Source: Acidobacteriota bacterium (GTDB taxonomy: Bacteria; Acidobacteriota; Terriglobia; Terriglobales; Acidobacteriaceae). Taken from it: DNA of 64,000 nt. The notes under the pieces are model-generated. The model searched no databases, had not been told where the DNA came from, and worked only from the letters and a program-made list of their open reading frames with translations. The position numbers were made by a program, and so were the translations under genes. This document shows, one piece after another, positions 1 through 9,024 of this stretch (the first letter of the stretch is position 1; the number at the start of each line of letters is the position of its first letter). The stretch covers positions 8,272 through 72,271 of the forward strand of contig JAEYQK010000088.1 of the NCBI GenBank assembly GCA_023410055.1, in the 5' to 3' direction.

Positions 1-146
1 TGGCCGTAACCAACCGCACTGCAATCATTTAGCGCGTGGGCGGAATCCTTTCTCAGTTTGGCGCGACGATTGCCTTTAGAAGAAGTGGCTCGCGAGGTTT
101 GCGAGAGACGGCATTCATAAAGGGTTACGAACCGGGAGGCGTCATC

Positions 147-842
147 ATGACAGTCATATTAGTTCTTCTTACTTTCGTTGCGTTTCTGCTGCTCGATCAT
201 TTCTATGGCAAGTACAAAGGAGTACAGCCGGTGCTGGCTACGGCGGCGGCGCGAAAGGCTGCGCGTCCGGCGGTCGAGGCGGCTGCTCCTCGCATCATGC
301 CCAGCCTGGTGAACGGCTTCAAGGTGCCCGACAACGTTCGCTATCATCCGGGACACACCTGGGCGCTGAGCGAGAGTCCGAATCTGGTGCGAGTTGGCAT
401 GGACGACTTTGCCGGAAAGCTGGCGGGCAAGATCGAGGCCATCAGCCTGCCGCAGCGAGGCCAGTGGATCCGCCAGGGGCAGAAGATATGGAGCGTCACG
501 CGTGACGGCCAGAAGGTCGACATGCTTTCGCCAATCGAGGGCAGCGTCTCCGACGTTAACGACGCGCTTGTAACTGACCCGAACCTCGCTCGCCGCGATC
601 CATTCGGAGAGGGCTGGCTGGTAAAGGTCCAGGCGCCGGATGCCAAGACCAACTTCCGCAATCTGCTCGGCGGATTGCTCGCGAAGAGCTGGATGGAAGA
701 AGCTGCGATGCGCTTGCAGCGGCGCGTTCCGGCAATGGCCGGTGCGCTCATGCAGGATGGTGGCGAAGCGGTCGATGATCTGACAGCGCAGCTGCCCGAC
801 GCGGAGTGGGCGTCAGTAACGAAGGAGTTCTTCCTAAGCTAG
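147..842 (+). CDS. Membrane-anchored GcvH-like (lipoyl-domain fold) protein
   Basis: Protein of 231 residues. The ATG at 147 is chosen because GGGAGGC lies just upstream (about 134-140) and it puts a hydrophobic anchor (MTVILVLLTFVAFLLL) at the N-terminus. Residues about 65-175 resemble glycine cleavage H protein: a region reading HPGHTWA, then SPIEGSVSDVND and DPFGEGWLVKV, both typical of the lipoyl-domain core. In H protein a lysine carries lipoate. Aligning on the SP..G.V block places Gly121 there, with a lysine only two positions later (Lys123). So it is probably not a normal glycine-cleavage carrier, and no gcvT or gcvP lies nearby. Its role is unknown. A strong terminator follows. Confidence 0.72.
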   Translation: MTVILVLLTFVAFLLLDHFYGKYKGVQPVLATAAARKAARPAVEAAAPRIMPSLVNGFKVPDNVRYHPGHTWALSESPNLVRVGMDDFAGKLAGKIEAISLPQRGQWIRQGQKIWSVTRDGQKVDMLSPIEGSVSDVNDALVTDPNLARRDPFGEGWLVKVQAPDAKTNFRNLLGGLLAKSWMEEAAMRLQRRVPAMAGALMQDGGEAVDDLTAQLPDAEWASVTKEFFLS

Positions 843-871
843 CTTGTGAAGCAACGCCTCCTGAGGATGTG

Positions 872-903
872 AAAACGGGCGCGTCGAAAGGCGCGCCCGT
901 TTT
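872..903. terminator. Bidirectional intrinsic terminator
   Basis: A perfect 12-bp stem (872-883 with 892-903) and an 8-nt loop. The arms begin with AAAA and end with TTTT, so each strand has a U-run. It sits between the converging GcvH-like and thioredoxin genes and can serve both. Confidence 0.9.
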
Positions 904-915
904 CTTGTGTCCAGC

Positions 916-1461
916 TCAGTGTTGAGTTTTGGAATTACGCAGCGGGCTCTCGAGCTTGTTCAGCTCATCCGGCGTCATCGAAGGAGCCGCCTGACGCACC
1001 ATTTTGATGAACCAATCGACCTCTTCAGGCGCGACTGGAAAACCGACGTTCCCGGCCTTCGGAGCCCTCGAATCGACAATGACCTTACCGCTCTCACCGA
1101 GGAAAGCGAAAAACGGTACCGAGTCACCGCCACCCAGTTTCTTCAGCAGCTTGGTGGATCCGGGATTGTTCCGCTCTGGATGCTTGCCGAGTTCTTCTAG
1201 GGCGTTGATGCGCGAGATCACAAAGTACTTGTCGAAGATTGGGCGGACGTCAGGAGAACCTAGATAGGTTTCGAACTGGCGGCACAAGCTGCACCAGGAC
1301 GCGGTGAAAAGAACCATCACGACCTTGTGCTGCTGCGTGGCTGTTGTTTGCGCCTGAGACAAGAGCTTGTCCGCGGAATCTGGGGACTGCGCACTTACTG
1401 CCAGCGGAATCATGAGCATTGCGAGTACTAGCAACAGCGATAGTTTTTGCATGAGGGTCAT
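916..1461 (-). CDS. Secreted thioredoxin-fold protein
   Basis: 181 residues. An N-terminal signal peptide (hydrophobic stretch to about residue 22, VSA-Q cleavage type) is followed by a thioredoxin fold: VVMVLFTASWCSLC carries the CXXC redox pair Cys57-Cys60, and the cis-proline region reads SVPFFAFLG. It is likely periplasmic and acts as a disulfide reductase or DsbD/TlpA-type redox partner. It resembles the thioredoxin_7 / DUF255-like group more than classical TrxA because of the long insertion between the CXXC helix and the cis-Pro strand. No partner gene is adjacent, so the substrate cannot be inferred. Confidence 0.82.
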   Translation of the reverse strand: MTLMQKLSLLLVLAMLMIPLAVSAQSPDSADKLLSQAQTTATQQHKVVMVLFTASWCSLCRQFETYLGSPDVRPIFDKYFVISRINALEELGKHPERNNPGSTKLLKKLGGGDSVPFFAFLGESGKVIVDSRAPKAGNVGFPVAPEEVDWFIKMVRQAAPSMTPDELNKLESPLRNSKTQH

Positions 1462-1479
1462 CCCACGCAGTTACCTCAG

Positions 1480-1532
1480 TGCCTAAAGGCACATTGATTT
1501 CCAACGACTTGCGGCACCGCTAAAGCGGTGCC
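1480..1532. repeat. Two TAAA-loop palindromes
   Basis: Two hairpins with the same loop lie side by side: GTGCC-TAAA-GGCAC (1480-1493) and GGCACCGC-TAAA-GCGGTGCC (1513-1532). A reverse-oriented relative, GGGGC-TTTA-GCCCC, occurs at about 46750-46764. They lie between the thioredoxin and GH127 genes and look like members of a dispersed REP-type family rather than terminators, since no U-run follows. Confidence 0.6.
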
Positions 1533-1612
1533 CTTCCCTAAAAACTCTTTTTCAGCAGCCTGTAAAGCCATGCCCTTTCCAAGCGCTTCAAACGTACAGC
1601 ACACTGGTTCCC

Positions 1613-4402
1613 CTACGCTTCGTCCTTCATCCACACCTGCGAAACAACGGTATGATCGCGCCGGATATCTTCCGGCTTGCGCTTGTCGCGGTTCATGCGG
1701 GCGTAGTTCGGAATCGCCAACATAGGTGAGCCGTCTTTCCACTTGCCCTTCAGCGTCAGGACGCCGCTGAGCAGATCGTCGCGCCATTCTGGTTTCAGCG
1801 GTGCGGAGCTGAGCGGCTTGGTGATGTCAGGCTGATCGGCGACTTCGACGCTGTAAAGCAATGGCCCATAGCGCAGAGCGATGAGGCCATCATCCGCCTT
1901 GATCCGCGAATCGGCCTTGATGCGCTGCGGTTCCATCGGGAACTCGACGCTGATCTTGTCACCCGCCTGCCATTCGCGCGTGATGATGGCGTAGCCTCTC
2001 TCCATGCGCGCCTTCACGGCCTCGCCATTGACGGTAAAGCTCTTCAATCCGCTGACGGTCGGCGTCGGTGTGTAGAGCTTGCTGGTAGTGCGATTGGGAA
2101 CGCGGACGAAAACGGAGAACGATCTGGTTTCCTTAGGATTGACGGTAATCTCGACCGAGCCTTCCCAAGGATAGTTCGTCTTCTGCACCATCTCGACTTC
2201 GGTGCCCGCGATCTTGCCGACATTCACGCGGCTGCCGACGAACATGTTGACGAACACCGCATTCCTGCTCTTCACGTAGCTCCAGGTTGGAATCATCAGC
2301 AGCGTGCGCGGAATGTTGCCGACGCAGCACGGGCAGTTGTGCCACGGAGCGCGCCACGTGTTGACCAGCGGATTCTCGTAGGCGAAGTTCTTTCCTTCGA
2401 GATCGATGCCACCGAGCAGCGCGTTGTACATCGTCTCTTCGTAGAGGTCGACGAACTTGGCGTCGTGGTAGGCCAGGTTGTTCTTGTACTGGAAGAAGAT
2501 CAGGCCGCAGCTGGAACAAGACTCGCAGTAGGCTTCGTTGCGTAGCGAGTAGTTGGGGCCGAAGCCTTCGGAGGTCTCACCGCTACCGATGCCGCCTGTG
2601 ACGTAGTACTTGCGGTTGACCATGTTGTCCCACAGCGACATGACGGCGCTCTGGTAATCGATGTCGCCGGTTTCGGCGGCGATATCGGCCATGGCCGAGT
2701 AGAAGTAAGAAGCGCGAACAGCGTGACCTACGGCTTCGTACTGCTGCTCGGGCGGCAGGTGGCTCTGGTCGTATTCTTCTCCGCCACGGCGCGATTCGAG
2801 CAGGAAGCGCGCGAGGTTTATGTAGGCGTTGCCCCGGCCGTTGCCTTCCATGTCGTTGACGAAGCGTCCGAAGCGGACCAGCGCCTGCTCCATCTCCTGA
2901 TGTCCGTCGTACCACTCCTTCTTGCCCGGACCGATGTTATCGACCCAGCAATCGGCAAGCTTCTTGGCGGCGTTGTAGAGGCGCAGATCTTTGCCATCGG
3001 TGAGAGTGTAGTGGTTAATTGCCGACTCGATGAAGTATCCAGAAACGTAACCTTCGTGATCTCCACGATGCTCGGGCGACCAGCGCTCGGGCCACTTGTT
3101 GCGGTCTTCAAGAGTGTAGGCCGTTTGCAGGTAGCCGTCGGGATGCTGTGCCGCGAGAATGATCGGTATCCACTTGTCCAGCGTCGCCCGCATCTTCTCC
3201 TGCGCGGCGATGATGTCGCGGTCGCCCTGTGGATCGACCATCAGGGCAATACACATGGACTCGACGGTCTGGTGCACCCAGGCGTTGGAGAATACGAAGC
3301 CCTTGTGCCGCGCGTGCGGTTCGCCTCGGAGGGCCTTCGCGGCTTCAATGAAGTTGTCGATGCCACCATCGCCTTCGTTCGGCTTGATGTCGGTGCGCTC
3401 GCATTGCGCGATGCAATGAGGAATCCAACTGGTGATGAGCGTCTTCGCGCGCTTGTTCCAGAAAGGACTGTCGATCGCGTACCTAGTGGTGTAGACAACG
3501 TCGAGACGATCTCTTGGCGGGCCAGGTTGGGCTTGAACGACCAGCGTTGAAGCCTTCTCTTGCTTTCCTCGGCTGGCCTTAAGTTCAAGCACGTATTCGC
3601 CCGGCGCGGAGAACGTAGCTGTTGTGTCGGGCTCGTTGGGATCGCCGAAGGTCACCTCGCCGGGTCCGGAGACCTTACTCCATTGCACGCGATTGGTGGA
3701 GGAAGAGAGCAGGAACATGGCTTTGCCGGCGAGATATGTTTTTCCGCCCATCACAACGACGCGATCAATGCCAGCTTCGGCAACCGGAGCGAAATCGGGA
3801 ACAGTCCCTGAGCTGATGACTCGCCACTCAAGAATGCCGGTGGACCTCTTGCCATCGGAGGCGATCTCGATGCGCAATTTGTCGGTGGTTACCGCGTCGA
3901 AGGTGGTGGTGTTGAACTTGTCGGGAGCGATGGCAAGTCCTTGTGCGTTCCTCACGGGAACGAAGTCTTTGCCGTCAAAGTAGAGGACGCGATAGGAAGC
4001 CGGCGCGCCGATGCCCCAGCCGCCGATCCACCAGTAGACTTCGACCTTGTTGGTCGTGACCGGCTTGCTCCACTCATACTGCACCCATTGCGTGTCGCGC
4101 TTGGGGACGTTGCCGTAGGAACCGTGAACGCGGTCACGGGAGTTCGCAGGCGTGTAGCCGTCATTCATCGCCGAGAGTTTTGAGTCGCCTGACGCGAAGG
4201 AGGTCGAAGGCGTGGCGACGATGGCAAGATTCACCGGACCGCCGCTCGCGAGTTCTTCGGCCCAGGCACTGCTGGCGAATGGGCCTGCCGCCGTTACAAC
4301 TGCCATTCCGGCGGCCCCAACCAAGAACGTGCGGCGATTGACTGAGTACTGTGAATCGGATGTTGAACGATTTTGGTTTTCGGCGGAAGTCTTCCCGGAC
4401 AT
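1613..4402 (-). CDS. Tat-exported GH127 beta-L-arabinofuranosidase with CBM-like and PKD-like domains
   Basis: 929 residues. The ATG at 4402 is preferred over the one 6 nt upstream because AAGGGA stands six bases before it. Order of parts: a Tat signal (NRRTFLVGAAG, then an AWA cleavage region), a discoidin/CBM32-like beta domain (about 45-190), a PKD-like domain (about 200-285), then the GH127 (formerly DUF1680) alpha/alpha barrel. The zinc-thiolate centre of GH127 is visible: Glu627-Ser-Cys629 and Cys692-Cys693 match Glu338, Cys340, Cys417 and Cys418 of HypBA1, with Cys692 as the expected nucleophile. It should release beta-arabinofuranose from plant cell-wall glycans. A dockerin-like protein and GH8 follow on the right. 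Confidence 0.9.
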   Translation of the reverse strand: MSGKTSAENQNRSTSDSQYSVNRRTFLVGAAGMAVVTAAGPFASSAWAEELASGGPVNLAIVATPSTSFASGDSKLSAMNDGYTPANSRDRVHGSYGNVPKRDTQWVQYEWSKPVTTNKVEVYWWIGGWGIGAPASYRVLYFDGKDFVPVRNAQGLAIAPDKFNTTTFDAVTTDKLRIEIASDGKRSTGILEWRVISSGTVPDFAPVAEAGIDRVVVMGGKTYLAGKAMFLLSSSTNRVQWSKVSGPGEVTFGDPNEPDTTATFSAPGEYVLELKASRGKQEKASTLVVQAQPGPPRDRLDVVYTTRYAIDSPFWNKRAKTLITSWIPHCIAQCERTDIKPNEGDGGIDNFIEAAKALRGEPHARHKGFVFSNAWVHQTVESMCIALMVDPQGDRDIIAAQEKMRATLDKWIPIILAAQHPDGYLQTAYTLEDRNKWPERWSPEHRGDHEGYVSGYFIESAINHYTLTDGKDLRLYNAAKKLADCWVDNIGPGKKEWYDGHQEMEQALVRFGRFVNDMEGNGRGNAYINLARFLLESRRGGEEYDQSHLPPEQQYEAVGHAVRASYFYSAMADIAAETGDIDYQSAVMSLWDNMVNRKYYVTGGIGSGETSEGFGPNYSLRNEAYCESCSSCGLIFFQYKNNLAYHDAKFVDLYEETMYNALLGGIDLEGKNFAYENPLVNTWRAPWHNCPCCVGNIPRTLLMIPTWSYVKSRNAVFVNMFVGSRVNVGKIAGTEVEMVQKTNYPWEGSVEITVNPKETRSFSVFVRVPNRTTSKLYTPTPTVSGLKSFTVNGEAVKARMERGYAIITREWQAGDKISVEFPMEPQRIKADSRIKADDGLIALRYGPLLYSVEVADQPDITKPLSSAPLKPEWRDDLLSGVLTLKGKWKDGSPMLAIPNYARMNRDKRKPEDIRRDHTVVSQVWMKDEA

Positions 4403-4535
4403 GCGCATTCCCTTGAAAAACGGCAGTTGTGTCGAACTCTGCTCTTTGTATGCTCCTCATTGTCCCAGCGGATAACCCAATAATCAACGGGAGAAACACC
4501 GCATCATCTTCACTTTCACGGACGGCTGTGCAAGA

Positions 4536-6059
4536 ATGGGCGACGATTTCCAGAGAAGCTGTTGCGCCCGGTTATGGAGCTTGCCCTTGAGAAAGCTGAA
4601 GCGGTGGGTGATTGCCGTCGTGGTTGTTGCCATTCTCGGCTATGCCTACTGGAAATTTGTGATTCCGATTCATCGTGTTCCGGCCAGATCTGAGTTGGTC
4701 ATGCTCGGTGATCTCGATGGTGACAACCGTTGGACGTCGCGTGATCTCGACGTGGCCGATGCTTTCGTGAGCGATCCCTTTGGTGTCTCCGACGCGGTCG
4801 CGTGCCGAATGGACATCAACCAGAATGGCCTGATCGACGAAGACGACGTGAGCATTCTGCGCGCACTGGTAGCGTCCGACGGTGATCCGTATGCTGCCGA
4901 GGAGGCCGCACGCGCGAAGCACACGATATTTCCGCGCCCGCGGGAGCTTTATCGTTATGTCTCGCTGGGGGAATATCGCCCGCGCCCTCTTTATGCCCTG
5001 GACTATCCGCTGGCCAAAGACTCGGTTCTCGACTGGCTCAAGCAGATGCACCGGACGACCAGTCGCGGCACTTATTCCGACTCGCTGAATTCGGCTGTCT
5101 ATGCCGAAGCCGTTCGACTCGACCAGGGATGGCGGAACCGCGAAGCTGGGCTGTTGCCTATCGAGCGGGATTACGCTAATCAAAAACTAGTAAGGGCGAA
5201 GGCACTCTACGATGCCGGCGAACAACATGAATTGCTGCTCGCACTGATGGAACTGGTCGAGGATGCGGAGACGCTCACGGTACGCGATCAGCTCGACTTC
5301 ACGCTAAAGCTCCTAACGTTTCGTGATCACCTGCGCGACACGATGAAGTCTCCGGTGTACGACGACTTTCAGCATGGGAAACAGGACTGGCGCGCCGTGC
5401 TCAAGGTCGTTTCCGTCCGTGCGAAGAACGACCTGGGCATGACGTATGACTTCGAGACCCTTGAGAAGCCGAGAAATCTCACGCACCTGCAGAACTATCT
5501 CCAGCGCGCCGAGTGGCAGTACTACAAGAGCACAACGCATGATCGCGACTTCCTGGCGCTCATTAACTACGCGCAGCACGATCCACGATATCTGTATGCG
5601 GTGGCACGAACCAATCGGAAGCTACAGGACCCGGATGTCGTTAATCACAACCTTCCGATGACTTTGTTATTCCGCGAGGCCATGCGCATCGCGGGCGGAG
5701 ACAAGAAGAAAGCCGTCGGACTGCTCGACGAGGCAATCCGAATCCCTTACGCGTGGATCAAATCCATTCCTCGCGAGTCGCTGCCGAGTTCGCTCGCGCT
5801 CGACAACTTCCTCCTGCCAGGCAATAAAGAAGATGGCGCAGACAAGAGTCGGCACTGGAACGTGTTCGGCGGCATTTGTCTGTACAAGTCGCCGCAGGAG
5901 GCCGTCGATCTCGCGTTGAAGCGTGAGATGCAGGACCTCCGCGACGACAACTACTCGCAAGAAGCCATGCGCGAGTTCTTCCGCGATATGATCGCCGACC
6001 TGAACGGGATGTACGAGGTGATGAGCGTCAATCCGGAACTACTGAACAACAGAAAATGA
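4536..6059 (+). CDS. Membrane-anchored dockerin-like protein with two EF-hand loops
   Basis: 507 residues. After a basic leader, residues about 24-44 form a membrane anchor (WVIAVVVVAILGYAYW). Two calcium-loop repeats follow, as in type I dockerins: Asp59-Leu-Asp61-Gly-Asp63 to Asp70, and Asp93-Ile-Asn95-Gln-Asn97-Gly to Asp104, each followed by a helix. The remaining 380 residues are helical and charged; I do not recognise a family. It lies between GH127 and GH8 genes, so a role in surface display or in binding polysaccharide enzymes is possible, but no cohesin is visible in the window. The pair could equally be a generic EF-hand calcium site. Confidence 0.65.
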   Translation: MGDDFQRSCCARLWSLPLRKLKRWVIAVVVVAILGYAYWKFVIPIHRVPARSELVMLGDLDGDNRWTSRDLDVADAFVSDPFGVSDAVACRMDINQNGLIDEDDVSILRALVASDGDPYAAEEAARAKHTIFPRPRELYRYVSLGEYRPRPLYALDYPLAKDSVLDWLKQMHRTTSRGTYSDSLNSAVYAEAVRLDQGWRNREAGLLPIERDYANQKLVRAKALYDAGEQHELLLALMELVEDAETLTVRDQLDFTLKLLTFRDHLRDTMKSPVYDDFQHGKQDWRAVLKVVSVRAKNDLGMTYDFETLEKPRNLTHLQNYLQRAEWQYYKSTTHDRDFLALINYAQHDPRYLYAVARTNRKLQDPDVVNHNLPMTLLFREAMRIAGGDKKKAVGLLDEAIRIPYAWIKSIPRESLPSSLALDNFLLPGNKEDGADKSRHWNVFGGICLYKSPQEAVDLALKREMQDLRDDNYSQEAMREFFRDMIADLNGMYEVMSVNPELLNNRK

Positions 6060-6082
6060 AGGAACTCAAGTCGAGTTCCTTC
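6058..6082. terminator. Hairpin between converging genes
   Basis: Ten-bp perfect stem (GAAGGAACTC, 6058-6067, with 6073-6082) and a 5-nt loop. It overlaps the stop codon of the dockerin-like gene and lies 29 bases from the end of the converging GH8 gene. There is no long U-run, so termination strength is uncertain. Confidence 0.6.
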
Positions 6083-6110
6083 AGCTTCTAGCTCTCAGTT
6101 TTTGTTCCTG

Positions 6111-7661
6111 CTACTTGGCTACTTTCGCCGGCGCCTTCGGCTCGATGATGCGGAAGTTGCCGCTGGCGTGCAACATGCTCATCAGGTACAGCATGCCGTC
6201 GAAGTAGCGTTGCTCGCCTGCGGGTACCGGGGTATTCCACAGCTCCTCGACGAAGGCCTTGGAGATGTCGCCGGGGGTGGCCGCGAGACTACCCACCGCC
6301 GTGGTGGAGAGCATGCCTTCGGAGTGACGGGTCGAAAGCGGCTTGCCGTCGAGCGTGTAGCGATCGGGGAACTTGCTGATTCCTTCGCTATGCAGGAACT
6401 TCTGGATGCGATCGCTCAGCTCGATCTGGCGCTTGTCCTTCTGCCACCAGGAGTAGTCGACTGCCCAGTTGCTGACGCTGCGCCAGGAATCGTAGCCGAA
6501 GGGCGTTGGCGTGCCGTTGCGGCTGACGATCTGCGTCTCGTCGAAGTTGCAGGTATCGGGCGTCAGGCCGGTGTTCGGTCCGGTTATCTTCCAGAAGAGG
6601 TCGCGACTGACGTCGGCTGCCTTGGCCCAGAAGGCGCGGTCTTCCTGTGGCCCCCAGCGGGCCCACAGCTCGTAGTAGCCGGGCAGGTGATACGAGGGAT
6701 CGGTCATGTCGCGGCCACCGATCTCGGGCACGAACTTGATCATGAAGTGCTCTTCGTCGACCATCGGCCCGACTGTGGTCTCGCGAGGCTGGCGGAAGAA
6801 TGACGCGGGGAACGTGGGAGGCTTGATGCCTTTCTCTGCCATCTCGCGCTCGCGGGCCTTGTTGTTCGGGCTCGGCCAGGGCTTCATCGAGAACTCGAAT
6901 GGCGGGTCGTTGGGATGAATGCGGAACGGGCCGGTTCCCTTCAGCACCGGATGGTGGCGCATGCCGCGCAGAATCTTATCGGCTTCAGCCTTGTAGTTGT
7001 AAATGCCTTTGCCGTTGCCCCAGCGGTTCGCGGCGAAGTAGAGCGCCATCACGTAGTACTCTTCGCCATCGGGCGCCGCGCCGACCGAACGCGCCGAACC
7101 GTCGGTTGCCATCGACCAGGCGAAGTATCCGATCGAAGGATTCTTCGGGTCGGTGACGAGCATGTAGGTCTTCGACCAGTTCCATAGGGCGTCGAACTCG
7201 CGCTTCTTGTCCATCTGGACGGCGATCATCATGCCGTAGCTCATGCCTTCGGTGCGCGCGTCATTGTTGGCCCAATCGGTGATGTAGGCCAGCGTACCGT
7301 TCTCATTGGCGCCGACTTCGAAGTAGACGCGCTCTTCCTGACCGTCGCCGTAGAAGAGTTGCTTGAATGCCTTGTCCAGCTTGGCGCGGGTCTCGGCGGG
7401 CGAGTGTCCCTGCTCGGCGAAGAGGTCGCGATACTTCTTGGTTTTGTAAGCGCCGTTTCCGTCACCAGGGAACGCGGGAATGTCGCCCAACGGAGCGTTC
7501 TTGTGCGGCGCAGGCGGCTGGAACATCGGTGGAGCCTCCGCCGGAGGTTTCGCCGGCGTGGCTTGAGCGGGAGCTTGCGCCGCAGGAGCCTGCGCAAACG
7601 CTATCGAAGCAAAGAAGAGCAAGACAACAGTGAAAATCAAACGACTATATCGTAAAGACAA
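6111..7661 (-). CDS. Secreted glycoside hydrolase family 8 enzyme (exo-oligoxylanase-like)
   Basis: 516 residues. Signal peptide to about residue 23, then a Pro/Ala-rich linker to about 50. The GH8 hallmark RTEGMSYGMM places the general acid at Glu138; PDGEEYY gives the conserved substrate-binding Asp198; DPSYHLPGYYEL gives Asp321, the general-base position of reducing-end xylose-releasing exo-oligoxylanase (Rex) and GH8 xylanases. It is therefore more likely a xylan/xylooligosaccharide enzyme than a BcsZ cellulase, and no bcs genes are nearby. The start is TTG, with GAGG about 8 nt upstream. It fits the GH127/dockerin neighbours in hemicellulose use. Confidence 0.88.
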   Translation of the reverse strand: MSLRYSRLIFTVVLLFFASIAFAQAPAAQAPAQATPAKPPAEAPPMFQPPAPHKNAPLGDIPAFPGDGNGAYKTKKYRDLFAEQGHSPAETRAKLDKAFKQLFYGDGQEERVYFEVGANENGTLAYITDWANNDARTEGMSYGMMIAVQMDKKREFDALWNWSKTYMLVTDPKNPSIGYFAWSMATDGSARSVGAAPDGEEYYVMALYFAANRWGNGKGIYNYKAEADKILRGMRHHPVLKGTGPFRIHPNDPPFEFSMKPWPSPNNKAREREMAEKGIKPPTFPASFFRQPRETTVGPMVDEEHFMIKFVPEIGGRDMTDPSYHLPGYYELWARWGPQEDRAFWAKAADVSRDLFWKITGPNTGLTPDTCNFDETQIVSRNGTPTPFGYDSWRSVSNWAVDYSWWQKDKRQIELSDRIQKFLHSEGISKFPDRYTLDGKPLSTRHSEGMLSTTAVGSLAATPGDISKAFVEELWNTPVPAGEQRYFDGMLYLMSMLHASGNFRIIEPKAPAKVAK

Positions 7662-7958
7662 AGGCGCAACCTCATTTCTTTCCTGTGTTCGGCCCGAAGC
7701 TGTGTTTTAGCTTGGTCGATTCACATTGCACTACAAGGTTGCGGACCATTCAAGCCAATCTTTTGGGATGGCTTGAGCACGGTGCGTTTTCACGGAGTCG
7801 CGCGGTAGGGAGTTTGCAAGTCGGTTACGGGGTACCCCCTCCCCCTGAGGTTCACCGTACAGCTGATGATCTAAACGAGTTAGCTTCAAAAATCTGACTG
7901 ACGATGACTGACGTTCGACTGACAGTCGACTGAGGAGTTGTCCCTGCAGTTTCGCGCA

Positions 7959-7996
7959 ACCCCGCTCAAGCCAGAACCGGGCTTGAACGGGCCACC
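7959..7996. repeat. Palindrome family B (CTCAAGCC/GGCTTGA)
   Basis: Arms CCCGCTCAAGCC and GGGCTTGAACGGG separated by a short variable loop, followed by GCCACC. Near-identical copies lie at 17797-17834 and, inverted, at 53430-53466; a half copy lies at 30389-30408. Confidence 0.8.
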
Positions 7997-8087
7997 ACGG
8001 CGTCTTCGATTACGAATTCACTGTAGCAGCGATTTGCGTGAAGAGAACAGAGGGCTGTGGAAATTCCGGAAAGTGGAACAAGGAGGA

Positions 8088-8121
8088 GCCCACATCTGCC
8101 CAACCTTGGGCAGATGTGGGT
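8088..8121. repeat. Palindrome family A (CCCACATCTGCC)
   Basis: Thirteen-bp perfect arms (8089-8101 with 8108-8120) around a 6-nt loop. Copies lie at 11958-11988 and, inside a gene, at 23355-23385. It lies downstream of the ABC permease gene. Confidence 0.85.
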
Positions 8122-8211
8122 GTCTGTCTCATTCTCTGAAAGAAGTAATCGCGCAAGCTTCCGTCGAAAGCGGCCTGACTTGAGGCAGCATTTGTTCCGC
8201 GGCGTCCGAAC

Positions 8212-9024
8212 TCATGACGTTCTGCGCTCACGTCGAAGATTCCGAAGAGTAAGGAATATGGCGACCGTTCCGACGAATACGAATAACAACGCTGAAAGCA
8301 CCCACTCTGGATACAGGTACGGTGGGTCAGTCAGCGACACCGCGAGAAAGAAGAATGGGTTCGCGAGTATCGGAGCCTTGGCACGGAGCGGCAAGTTATA
8401 CCACGGTGCGTTGTGAGATTCGCTTAGTTGTGCGAAGAAAAGAATTGCCGTAACTGCGCTAAGCACAATCACCGTACCGTAGGTGACTGCCGTGGCCGGA
8501 ACGCTGCGCCTGAATACGGATGACCAGTACAATCCCACGGCGCTGAAGCACGCCAGAATGATCACCGTGGTTACGGTGACCATAAACATTTCCCAAATTC
8601 CGATCCCGCCAAAAGCAAAGGTCAACGCAATAACGGGGAGACCGGCAACAAGGAGCAACAACACGAACATAAGGGAAGACAGAAACTTTCCCCACCAGAT
8701 CTGAGCATCGGTCAACAATGAAGTAAACAGGCCGGGAAGGGTGCGCTGCTCCTTCTCAATGGTGAAAGAACCTGCGCTGAATACCGGGACCAGCAGCAAC
8801 AAGACCGAAAGTTGCGCGAACACTACGGTCAGAAACACCGGGATGCCGATGTCCGGGCCTTCCAGCAACACGGTACCGTTCTCGCGCCGCATGGACTCGA
8901 AATAGGCGAACATAGCCAGAGCGCCGAGAGCGACAAGATAGAGCGACGGCAGTACCCAGCCGCGACGCTCTCGCATCAAGAGACGCAATTCCTTCCGGAT
9001 CATTGGGTTCATCGGGGGATTCAT
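8212..9024 (-). CDS. ABC-2 type transporter permease
   Basis: 270 residues with about six membrane helices, the first at about 24-41 and the last ending near 262, then a basic C-terminus (RNLRRERRTS). The N-terminal KELRLLMRERRGW and FTIEKEQRTL motifs are typical of ABC-2 permeases of the NatB/GldF kind. The start codon overlaps the stop of the upstream ATPase gene as ATGA, so translation is coupled. It is the last gene of a three-gene operon running right to left. The substrate is unknown. Confidence 0.85.
   Translation of the reverse strand: MNPPMNPMIRKELRLLMRERRGWVLPSLYLVALGALAMFAYFESMRRENGTVLLEGPDIGIPVFLTVVFAQLSVLLLLVPVFSAGSFTIEKEQRTLPGLFTSLLTDAQIWWGKFLSSLMFVLLLLVAGLPVIALTFAFGGIGIWEMFMVTVTTVIILACFSAVGLYWSSVFRRSVPATAVTYGTVIVLSAVTAILFFAQLSESHNAPWYNLPLRAKAPILANPFFFLAVSLTDPPYLYPEWVLSALLFVFVGTVAIFLTLRNLRRERRTS

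Larger units (their letters stand above)
7662..8211. other. Gene-free spacer with two palindromic repeats
   Basis: No convincing gene. Near 7896-7934 there is a run of imperfect TGACTGAC-like units. Two palindromes (7959-7996 and 8088-8121) belong to dispersed families. The left end must hold the promoter of the GH8 gene (minus strand), but I cannot point to -35/-10 boxes with confidence. Confidence 0.6.
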
